NCBI GenBank assembly: GCA_964247055.1 | Contig: OZ176053.1 | Coordinates: forward strand, 7,068,001-7,132,000 | Direction: 5' to 3' | Length of the DNA stretch: 64,000 bases | From: Paragordius varius | Lineage: Eukaryota > Nematomorpha | Shown: positions 1 to 8,639 of the stretch, one piece after another | Position numbering within the stretch: position 1 is the first letter of the stretch | Layout of the letters: each line of letters opens with the position of its first letter | The notes under the pieces: generated by a model | What the model saw: the letters and a program-made list of their open reading frames with translations, nothing else | What the model was told of the DNA's origin: nothing | Databases searched by the model: none | Made by a program: the position numbers and the translations under genes

Positions 1-149
1 TAATTGATCATTCTTACTATAAGTAATTATTACCCACATAAAGCTGTCCATAAATACTAGTTTTACAGAGTGTCATATAAAATCGTCTAAAATAATTATA
101 TTATGTACATAAAATACATTATTCCGTTTATATGTCATATGCAAATTGT

Positions 150-239
150 TTAAAAATATAGAGCTTCAGAAAGCATTCCTATATCTATGCGCAACAGTGA
201 GCCAGGCAAAAATTTTATTGGGGAAAAGGGTGATTTTCT
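150..239 (+). repeat. conserved 'R box' next to minisatellite
   Basis: This short block (core GAGCTTCAGAAAG, then CAACAGTGA, then GCAAACC-like and GGAAAAGGGT) recurs near 5980, 7445, 32025, 39690 and 44300 on the plus strand, near 45290 inverted, and in the second 45-kb copy. It often precedes a CCGCCAGATATG minisatellite. I see no convincing gene in it; its best reading frame lacks an ATG start. It may be the edge of an unrecognised mobile unit. Confidence 0.6.
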
Positions 240-770
240 TTTATAATTATCGAGAGATATGTCGCCTTCTTGGGTTGCAGTTAAGTCAAATTGAACCCTC
301 AATGTTGCTTAGTTCAATGGTCACAATGAAATCAAAATAAACCGCTAGATATGTCGCCTAGTTTAAAAACTCTCAGATATATTTGTCCACTTCAATGGTT
401 ACAAAAAAATAAATATAAACCGCCAGATATGTCACCAAATTTAATAATTACATAGAAAATAACCCCAGATATGTTGATATACTTCAATGGTTGCAGAGAA
501 ATCAGTGTGAACCGCCAGATATGTTGCTAGTTTTTAGTTGCAGAGAAACCGTCAGATATGTTAGTACCATAATCACAGTAAATTAAAAATGAACCGCCAG
601 ATATGCTGCCTAGTTCATTGGTTTAGGAGAAACCAGTCTGAATTGCCATATATGTAGCCTAATTTTATAATTACAGAAAATCAAAATAAACCGTCAGGTA
701 TGTTGTAACTAAGGAGAAATCAAAACCACCAGATAAATTGGCTTGTTCAATGCTCTCAAAAAATTACCAA
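240..770 (+). repeat. degenerate CCGCCAGATATG minisatellite
   Basis: About nine degenerate repeats of roughly 50-60 bp occur here. Each has a CCGCCAGATATG-like head, a short GCCTAGTTCAATGG-like middle and a CAGAGAAATCA-like tail. The same family appears at 24300-24535, inverted at 40190-40440 and 44765-45230, and as a regular 117-bp dimer at 7552-8335. Confidence 0.8.
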
Positions 771-1145
771 ATTATTGAAGATACTACTTATAAAAAACAA
801 TCTATACATTTCACTCTAAACTTATAAAGAGTATATTAGCGATGTAGATTAATGTTTCAAATGGTTTATATCTTCATATTTTATAAAATAAAGCAGTGAA
901 ATCAAATTAAGACAATCGAACAACGTGTTTTATTTTAATTATTGTATTTGGTAGGTGTGGTAATTCATTATAATTCTATAAAAGCGAAGCGGCCCTTTTT
1001 TAGCGTTTAATTTCGTTAGTCCTCTTAAAATTTCAACAAATTAGAGAGCGCTAAAAGAAACATAATGGGAAAACTAAGTAACTCCAATTTTGACCTTTCC
1101 CGCGTAACCCTTCGAGTAATGCCCCTAACATTAAACAATTTTATA
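771..1145 (+). repeat. conserved non-coding block 'V'
   Basis: This block follows the minisatellite. It carries a CGATGTAGATTAAT motif, a GGTAGGTGTGG motif and a segment related to AAAAGCGCAAATCC. The same order is seen at 24536-24990 and, inverted, at 39780-40190 and 44370-44764. No coding potential was seen. Confidence 0.65.
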
Positions 1146-1194
1146 CACTCTCATATATGCATGTTAATATACAGATATACCTACTAATTGAACA

Positions 1195-1490
1195 ATTATA
1201 TGACAATCCACTTTATTTAATGGTTAAATACTTTAAATATTAAGTACTAAAAGAATAAAGATAATTGTGGTGCATACGTAAGCGGGTTCGACCATTTTTT
1301 ATTATAATTACAGTAAAATATTGTTAATTTTTAACGAATGTCTCAGTGTTTCATCGATTAATTGCGTTGCCGTTACGACGCGGACATAAAAGTCAAAATA
1401 ATATATATGAATCACGATAAAGACATAAAATCTATATTTCCTGAATCATTATGCGCACTAATTTTTGAAAATATTAGGGATAATGAAATT
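1195..1490 (+). repeat. fragment related to 12.28-12.49 kb
   Basis: The stretch ATTATAATTACAGTAAA, then ATTGCGTTGCC, then ATTATGCGCAC, ending near AATGAAAT, matches 12330-12490 in the same order with many substitutions. It is probably the flank of an old dispersed repeat. Confidence 0.55.
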
Positions 1491-3029
1491 AGCTGTTTAT
1501 CAAAACCATATCAGATTAAAAAACGTTAAAATGTATTTATAAAAGCTGTTGATTTATCGATTTTGCGAACACAGTAATTATTATATAATATTTAAACATC
1601 CTTAAACTTAGATTATAATGTCAGCCGCATAAAAAAATTGTTTTGAAGACCCGACGGTCGAAAAGTTTCTGATTGCTGTTTTACACTTTTTTATCCCTTT
1701 CATTGTTTATTTTATCATATAAAAGTAAAATGTATTTTGATTCTCATATTGGTTTTGGTTTATGAGCTTGGAAGTTATTCAAGAAAACCCTATTTATCCT
1801 AATAGAAAATCGCACACCCTTTTTTAAATTCATGCTTGATAACAGTTTATTCCGTCAATACATGCCCTAAATTATATTTATTCAAGATATGATTTTCATA
1901 CATGAGCTTATTTGAAAATATTTAATAATATCTGTTAATATCGGCTCTTTAATATAAACGCAAATTACCTGATCATTTGTTATTTATTGTATGTTGAAAT
2001 AACTTTTAAAGTTAATTTTTCTACATAGTGGGCTTTACACATATCAAAACGGTAGAAAAATCACCATAAAATATACAAAAAAACTTTTTCCATTAGATGC
2101 CGAAGAATACTTATTATCTCAAAATTAATTTCAAATTTTCGCCATTATTTTTAATTAAAATTTAAAATATATTTACTGATAAAAGTCACGGGATTGCAGC
2201 ACATTCCAAAAGTTTAAGAGACTATGTTTATTTTGACGATTCGATTAATAAATGTTCCTATCGTGGTTAAATCGAATTCTAGCTTTAACTCCAGCATATG
2301 GAAAATATTATCCCGATGTAAAACACATACGACCGTATTTATTTAATAATGGCTATTTTTTACGATCGAATAAGATCCTTTTAAAGTTGGTTGACAGAAA
2401 CCAAACAGGTTAAAATTGAAAGCGACACTATAAGATTGGATTTATTTGGTTTAACTGTAACTAATCAAAAAGTTAGCGGGAAAAAACAAAACGAAAAATA
2501 TACCTATAATATTGGGGAGAAAAAACCAATAATAGAAGGGATTAAAGTATTAATCAAAAACGAATCGAATAAAAATCTCAATAGTTATACACCATATACG
2601 ACCAGTATAATATTGAACTAACTGCTAAGTCACTTATAATTGTATACATAGTAGTCTATGCCCCTACGTCAAACGTTCCTAAAGAACACATTTTAGGCAA
2701 AGCTCCAAATTTTATATGTAACTAAGAAAGGATACGCTTATGTTTAGATTGTTTTCTAATATCTTTAAGTCTTTTTCATTCCACCATGCTCCATTCAGGT
2801 TGATTTTACCTGCAAAAACTTGATATTTATAATTAAAATCAGCTGTTTTGTTCAATCGTGCTTTAAGCTTCCCAATTATAGACTCTAGGAGGAACAAATA
2901 AAATAATAAATTTTATCTAATACAGCAGTACCATGTTTGTCAATTATTAACAAAAAAAAATTAAAAACAGTAGTTTATTGACAACATTAAGATCTGGGAT
3001 ATCAAAGTTATTTTTGAAAAAATCGAAAT
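1491..3029. other. unassigned AT-rich DNA
   Basis: I see no recognisable gene. Two short open frames lie near 2391-2621 (plus, no ATG start) and 2712-2897 (minus, 61 codons). Neither matches a family I know, and both recur unchanged only because the whole 45-kb block is duplicated. Confidence 0.5.
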
Positions 3030-3106
3030 TTTGTACGGTCCCCGAGACATTGTGTGCGGCCCGCGAAAAATTCGAGAATCTATAATTTGCAAAAATATGC
3101 TCACAG
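3030..3106 (+). repeat. 75-bp GC-rich direct repeat, copy 1 (hAT-like?)
   Basis: The sequence has a TGCGGCCCGCGAAAAA core followed by TTTGCAAAAATATGCTCA. A second copy in the same orientation lies at 3996-4073. GCGGCCCGC clusters are typical near the ends of many animal hAT (Charlie-type) transposons, so a decayed hAT element is plausible. No transposase was recognised. Confidence 0.5.
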
Positions 3107-3995
3107 CTCATTAAAGTTGATATTTTTTAGACACAATCCAATGTGTTTTGCTTATATCTTTTATACGATACATTTTAGTGATATTTTTTGAATGAAGCTT
3201 TTGGCCTTTATCAAAAAAAATTTTCTTCACAAAATGAGCATAAATCTTGCTATTTTCAGATATGGAGCAGTTTACACAAAAGTGAATATGACTTTGTTTA
3301 TCAAGCGGCATTAGAGCACAAAAATTCCTGAAATCAAAAAACGTCGATAGATCCTTTTTTCTGCATCGAATCGAATGAAAAAGGGATTAATATAATATTT
3401 GAGCTTTAGCGTTGATAGAAATTATCGAAACACTTTGTTTTTATAAGGCTTAATTTTTTGGAGGCTTATTGGCGAAACTCTATAACTCTATATAGATTTA
3501 ATATATGATTGTTTTGATAAAAATCAATATCGTTTACCGTATATTAACAAATTTATGATTTATGATTCACCCTGAAATGATTTTTTGACCTTATATTTTT
3601 GGTCTTAATGAGCTCCCAAAAAAGAAGAATCTTAATTGATAACATTGCGTTTGTAACTATCCTTATTCTATACATAAACAAATTAAATTTAATTGACGCT
3701 TTTTTATTTAATTTTATTGGACCTAATGTGAGATAAAAAAATTTTAATTTTGGTTATTAACAGAAATACATACCTTTTTTAGTATATTTACCGCATATAT
3801 CATTTTAATATTAATTAACCTGAAACTATCTATCGAATGATATATCAATCCATTAATATTTATATTGCAGCCTACGGTGTTATATTCTACTAGAATAGAT
3901 AAGTTTTTTAATCTGAAAGCAAAATCTCCAGGATTGCTTTAAATTTTTTATGTATGCTAGAGATTAAATAAAGTTATTTCGGAAAAAAATAAATA
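3107..3995. other. unassigned spacer between direct repeats
   Basis: This is AT-rich DNA between the two 75-bp direct repeats. A 66-codon minus-strand frame near 3111-3311 starts with ATG but is not recognised. It could be a remnant of a DNA-transposon coding region, but that is a guess. Confidence 0.35.
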
Positions 3996-4073
3996 TCTTG
4001 CGCGGCCCAAAGAGACCGTATGCGTGACCCGCGAAAAAATCGGAAATCCATAATTTGCAAAAATATGCTCAGT
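3996..4073 (+). repeat. 75-bp GC-rich direct repeat, copy 2
   Basis: This matches 3030-3106 with scattered changes (GCGCGGCCCAAAGAGACC, then CCCGCGAAAAAATCGG, then the shared TTTGCAAAAATATGCTCA). A third short GC-rich patch, ATGCGGCCCGCCGG, lies near 4203. Confidence 0.5.
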
Positions 4074-4504
4074 TTTAGATAATTATTATTTCTTAAATTC
4101 AAATTAGCCTATTGAATTGATAACGAAATTTTTTTTATCGTGCTTGTATTTTTTACTAATGTAAATTGAATAAAATATTTTTGAATGCCCTTACATATTT
4201 AAATGCGGCCCGCCGGTTTATTGCGTCAAAAATGCGCTCCCCGGAAAGATGTTTTAAATATCCCTAAATGAATGCTTTAAATTGTGCTTCATATAAATTT
4301 TATTTATGTAGTTTTTTCTGCAATGATTAACAAATGGTTAAATTTTTTTAATCTTGACTAAATCACGCAATACGTCAGTGCGCAGCTAGTAATATATACT
4401 ATGAATATTATTGATATGAGTGTCAATAATCAAAACTTTAAACGTTTTCATTGTTATACCTTCTAAAATTTAAAACAAATTTTTAAAATCATAATTTGAT
4501 ATTA
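4074..4504. other. upstream region of the basic-protein gene
   Basis: The region is AT-rich with one GC-rich patch near 4203-4250. TATA-like strings occur (for example near 4390), but none is distinctive enough to call a promoter. Confidence 0.3.
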
Positions 4505-5773
4505 ATGAAAAAGTGCGAAATTTCGAAAGCTAAAAAGCGAAAGATAAAGATGAATTGTTCAAAAAACAAAAAGAACAAAACAAAAAAGCAGAGTATGAAA
4601 AAAATGTGCAAGCGTCAACCTCAACGTCCTTTGGCAAATAAAAAGCGACATCTCAAGAAACGAAAAGCACCCAAAAAGAGCCCTAAAAACACTAAAATTA
4701 AAACGCTGAAAAGTAACAAAGGTGGAAGGAATTCGAAAAAACACTCTATAACTCAAAAGAAGCGTTTCAACTCCAAAAATAACAAAGGAAAAAGAAATAC
4801 AGCGATAAAGTGTAGAAAGGTCAGTGAAAAACGAAAAATTAAAACTACTACTACAAGAAACAAAGCACCCAAGAGAAAAAAGCAAACTGGAAGAAAATTA
4901 AAAAAATATGTTGGAAATAAAAGATTAAGATGCAACAAACTCACAATTGTAACGGATCATCCTTCACAAAATCAGTCTGATAATGATTCAGTAATAGTAC
5001 CGGAAACAAATGTTCCTACCCAGACATTAAACAAAAACATTTCAACAGATTCTTCGAAATTAATTAATAGCTCTCCTGCTGTAAGTAAAAAACCCCGAGA
5101 AATTACAATACATACAACAAAAGAGTTAAAGCAGTCTGCTTTGTCAAACAATAGTACAGCAACAATTAATAATATCCTCGAAACTCTTACGCCTGCAGAA
5201 AAACATTTAGATAAGACTGTTTCTAATATAATAGCCACATCTTATAATAATTCCCCAGTAACAGTTATGCCTTCAAAAAAAGGGTTAAAACGGTCTAATT
5301 GTACAGCAAAAATCAATTTCGAAACCACTATGCCTACGAAAAAACCTTCAAAGCCTGTTCAAAACATAATAACAACAAATGAGTGCGAAAAAACAATTAT
5401 GCCTTCCAAACGGTTAAAACAACCTTCTTTGTTAAATAGTGATTCAACAATAGTTATACCTGATGCAACCATGACTAGATCTGAAAATCAGATTTGTGAA
5501 AACACGATTTCCACATTAAATCCAAAACCAGTAAAATTAAAAAAATGGATACCAGATTATATAAGAAAAGAAGCCGATTGGCCGCCCATAGACGTTGAGG
5601 ATTTTTTTTTAAAGAAAAAATTAAAAGAATTGCGACTTATTCTTAAGTCATCAATCATAGGACACGCTGAAATTTCACGTTCACGTTTCCAACTGCCACC
5701 CAAAAAATATACTTCCAATATTAATTATAATTCTCCGCAAGAGTTTTTGACACATCATGTCCTACTATACTGA
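4505..5773 (+). CDS. Lys/Arg-rich protein, unrecognised family, 422 aa
   Basis: I do not recognise this protein. The first ATG is at 4505. Residues 1-146 are extremely rich in Lys and Arg with several Cys, like a nuclear or sperm-type basic protein. Residues 147-340 are a Ser/Thr/Asn-rich linker with three degenerate repeats marked by ELKQS, GLKRS and RLKQP, spaced about 45-55 residues. Residues 342-411 form a conserved module (KPVKLKKWIPDYIRKE, then LKKKLKELR, then IGHAEISRSR, then NYNSP) that aligns without gaps to the paralogue at 6349-6756. Paralogues stop straight after NSP. Here that stop is CAA, giving 11 extra residues ending HVLLY; the copy at 50074 keeps TAA. The gene appears intronless. 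A nuclear, DNA-binding role is inferred from composition only. Confidence 0.7.
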   Translation: MKKCEISKAKKRKIKMNCSKNKKNKTKKQSMKKMCKRQPQRPLANKKRHLKKRKAPKKSPKNTKIKTLKSNKGGRNSKKHSITQKKRFNSKNNKGKRNTAIKCRKVSEKRKIKTTTTRNKAPKRKKQTGRKLKKYVGNKRLRCNKLTIVTDHPSQNQSDNDSVIVPETNVPTQTLNKNISTDSSKLINSSPAVSKKPREITIHTTKELKQSALSNNSTATINNILETLTPAEKHLDKTVSNIIATSYNNSPVTVMPSKKGLKRSNCTAKINFETTMPTKKPSKPVQNIITTNECEKTIMPSKRLKQPSLLNSDSTIVIPDATMTRSENQICENTISTLNPKPVKLKKWIPDYIRKEADWPPIDVEDFFLKKKLKELRLILKSSIIGHAEISRSRFQLPPKKYTSNINYNSPQEFLTHHVLLY

Positions 5774-6348
5774 TTGTTTAGTAATTTGGGCCTTAAATTA
5801 TCAGCTTTTTAAATTATTGTTAAGATTTGGTAACATATATATATTTTTAATATCATTTTTTGATTCCTAAAACACTAACTAAAACTGTCAAAAAAATTTT
5901 ATCAGAGTGGAAAATAAAGCGTTAAAGATATATATTCTATAAATTAATATTAATGATTACACGTTGATGTGAATATTAGAGCTTCAGAAGACAGCCCAGT
6001 GGCTATGTCCAATAGTGACACAGGAAGATATGTCGCAGGCAAACCATTCATAAATTATTCCCCCAAAAAAGGTAATAAATAAATAATTTAACCATTTTAA
6101 AACACCTATTACTATACGGTTTAACTTCATTAAGATTATCATTTTAATTAAATTATATATTTATTTATTTTCTTTTATAAGATTTTAAGCTCTATTATTA
6201 TGCTTAACTTATAGATTTCAATTCAAAATATTAATTAACTATAAATTTTAAAAAGTTTACAAAATTTCGGGACCAGCAGCACATAATACAAAGATTTGGT
6301 TAATTGTCACATATTTTTGTCAAATTTGAAATATTATATTACAATCAT
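5774..6348 (+). other. 3' flank with apparent MITE empty site and R box
   Basis: A possible poly(A) signal AATAAA lies at 5913-5918. The string AAGATTTGGTAAC followed by an AT run and TTTTTGATTCC corresponds to sites that carry MITE 'S' elsewhere, and no MITE is present here. An R box lies near 5980-6040. The segment from about 6119 on is shared with 30570 onward. Confidence 0.55.
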
Positions 6349-6756
6349 ATGCATCCAAAAAATATAACAATAGCCTATTGGCAAGAAATATACAATATTC
6401 CTTCAACAAAACGGCTAAAACGGTCCACATTTTTGTATAATGACACACCACCAATGACAAATGATTTACAAGAAGAAACAACTCCAACAACATCTCAAGA
6501 TAAGATTGATGACAACAAGCCAAGGACATCAAATAATGCAAAACCAGTGAAATATCAGAAACTGATACCGGAATTCCTGAGGGAACGAATCGATTGCATA
6601 TCCCCGATTAATTTTGAACAAATTAGTTTGAAGAAAAAAATCGCCCAATTAAGAAACGTAATCAGTGCATCCGAAATCGGTCAGGCCGAATTTTTACGCT
6701 CAAGGTCGCTTCAGCGTAAAAAATTCGCAAGTGATACAAATTTCAATTCACCGTAA
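6349..6756 (+). CDS. short paralogue of the basic protein, 135 aa
   Basis: The frame starts with ATG at 6349 and ends with TAA right after DTNFNSP, the position where the family normally stops. From about residue 15 it aligns to the C-terminal part of the 422-aa protein. It has one repeat (TKRLKRS) and the conserved module (KPVKYQKLIPEFLRE, LKKKIAQLR, IGQAEFLRSR, NFNSP). The module aligns without gaps although many bases differ, which suggests past selection on the protein. The Lys/Arg-rich head is absent; whether a 5' exon exists cannot be seen. It lies 575 bp downstream of its larger paralogue on the same strand. Function is unknown. Confidence 0.6.
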   Translation: MHPKNITIAYWQEIYNIPSTKRLKRSTFLYNDTPPMTNDLQEETTPTTSQDKIDDNKPRTSNNAKPVKYQKLIPEFLRERIDCISPINFEQISLKKKIAQLRNVISASEIGQAEFLRSRSLQRKKFASDTNFNSP

Positions 6757-7551
6757 GAATTTTCTTACAAAAATATAGAAATATAATTTATATTCATATA
6801 AATAATCATACGATTCCGAATATAATAGACTAAGTGTATTCGTAATAGAAATACTAAATATTTTCGAGTTTGGGTTTAATTTATATATAAAAATTAATTA
6901 AATTTTAAAAATAAAGTGAGAAATCTATAAAAAACTCTAAAGTTTACATTTATATTGAATAGTTTCGAGTTTGATAATTTAATTTTTAGGATAGTTTTTA
7001 GTTGATTATTTTACAATAACGTGTCGTGCTTAAGTTAATACTTTCTAAGAAATTAATTGGACTACACAAAAATGTATGCCTTAAATATCTTAAATAACTC
7101 CATAATATTTAGAAATAATAATTATAAACATAAGATTTTATATTTACAGTACTAACCAATAATTTTAAACCAATGCTAAAATAACCAATCTAAGGTTTTA
7201 TTATGCTACCTATAGTATATTTATCACAAGTTATATAGATTATATTGATTTTTACAGTAAATGCAATCTTGCGAAACTTAATGAAAAAGTAGCAATGTAT
7301 AGTTTCTTACAGGATATATTTTTTGAATTTTTTTACTAAAGCCACGAAATACTATTTTTTTTATTTGTCAGATAAAATTATGCATAATGATTAATAATTC
7401 CTATTATATTTTAATGTGCAAATTGTTTTGTTCGTAAAAATAGAGTTTCGGAAACCCCAATATCCGATTCCAACAATGAATCTGGAATAAGGATAGTTCG
7501 CAAACCTTATTTTCCTTGGGAACATCAGTAACTTTTAAAAATGACCGAGAG
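6757..7551 (+). other. non-coding flank of the short paralogue
   Basis: This AT-rich stretch is repeated at 31214-32134, and its first part is repeated inverted at 29665-30237. An R box lies at 7445-7515 just before the 117-bp array. No coding sequence was recognised. Confidence 0.6.
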
Positions 7552-8335
7552 ATATGGTGCGTCAGTTGGGTTGTCAGTTAGTTAAAATGCCGCCACATTT
7601 TGACTAACTCCCTGGTTACAAAGGAAAATCGAAAACCGCCAAATATTCTAGTAATTATAGACAAAAAGATATGATGAGTCAGTTGGGTTTTAAGTTGGTT
7701 AAAATGCCGCCACATTTTGACTAACTCCCTGGTTACAAAGGAAACTCGCAAACCGCCAAATATTCTAGTAATTATAGACAAAAAGATATGGTGAGTCAGT
7801 TGGGTTTTAAGTTGGTTAAAATGCCGCCACATTTTGACTAACTCCCTGGTTACAAAGGAAAATCGCAAACCGCCAAATATTCTAGTAATTAGAGACAAAA
7901 AGATATGGTGAGTCAGTTGGGTTTTAAGTTGGTTAAAATGCCGCCACATTTTGACTAACTCCCTGGTTACAAAGGAAAATCGCAAACCGCCAACTATTCT
8001 AGTAATTATAGTCAAATATGGTGAGTCAGTTGGGTTTTAAGTTGGTTAAAATGCCGCCACATTTTGACTAACTCCCTGGTTACAAAGGAAAATCGCAAAC
8101 CGCCAAATATTCTAGTAATTATAGTCAAAAAGATATGGTGAGTCAGTTGGGTTTTAAGTTGGTTAAAATGCCGCCACATTTTGACTAACTTCCTGGTTAC
8201 AAAGGAAAATCGCAAACCGCCAAATATTCTAGTAATTAGAGACAAAAAGATATGGTGAGTCAGTTGGGTTTTAAGTTGGTTAAAATGCCGCCACATTTTG
8301 ACTAACTCCCTGGTTACAAAGGAAAATCGAAAAGA
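7552..8335 (+). repeat. 117-bp tandem array, about 7 units
   Basis: Units start at 7552, 7669, 7786, 7903, 8016, 8133 and 8250. All are 117 bp apart except one 113-bp unit. Each unit is a dimer of two diverged halves of about 58 bp that both begin CCGCCA (CCGCCACATTTTGACTAA and CCGCCAAATATTCTAG). Because 117 is divisible by three, the minus strand stays open for long stretches. I read this as arithmetic, not a gene. Degenerate CCGCC repeats trail to about 8400. The copy at 53118 has six units and the copy at 32135 about five. Confidence 0.93.
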
Positions 8336-8639
8336 GAAATGCAATTAAACAGCCAAATATGGAGCTATCCATAACAGAAAAATCCGAATTACCGCCAAAT
8401 TTGGATAATTCAGTAGTTACACAAAAAGAATAACTTCAGAAAAATTACAATTTAATTTATTGCAGATACTCTCCCCTTACCAAAACAATCTATAGATCAA
8501 ATTATAAATAAATGAAGATCATATTTTACTTACTAATTTAACATGTGTAGAACGTTTCACTTTATTAAATACGTTAAATATTTTGTAGCAAAATAAAAAT
8601 ATCTGTGTATATAAGAGGGTCAAAAATTAGATCAATTTT

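Noticed and set aside
146-340. 64-codon plus-strand frame across the R box
   Set aside because: It has no ATG start and runs into minisatellite sequence. Other R-box copies do not keep the frame.
2391-2621. 76-codon plus-strand frame, lysine- and asparagine-rich
   Set aside because: It begins with TTG and has no recognised family. The only other copy is the 45-kb duplicate, so conservation tells nothing.
4559-5238. Minus-strand open frames rich in Phe, Leu and Ser opposite the basic-protein gene
   Set aside because: They are antisense to Lys-rich AAA/AAG codons, which read as Phe/Leu. They have no homology or start context.
7552-8335. CRISPR array
   Set aside because: Repeats are contiguous 117-bp units without unique spacers, in a eukaryotic transposon landscape.
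7578-8344. Long minus-strand repeat protein in the 117-bp array
   Set aside because: The frame stays open because 117 is divisible by three. It breaks where a unit is 113 bp, and the sequence belongs to a minisatellite family that is non-coding elsewhere.
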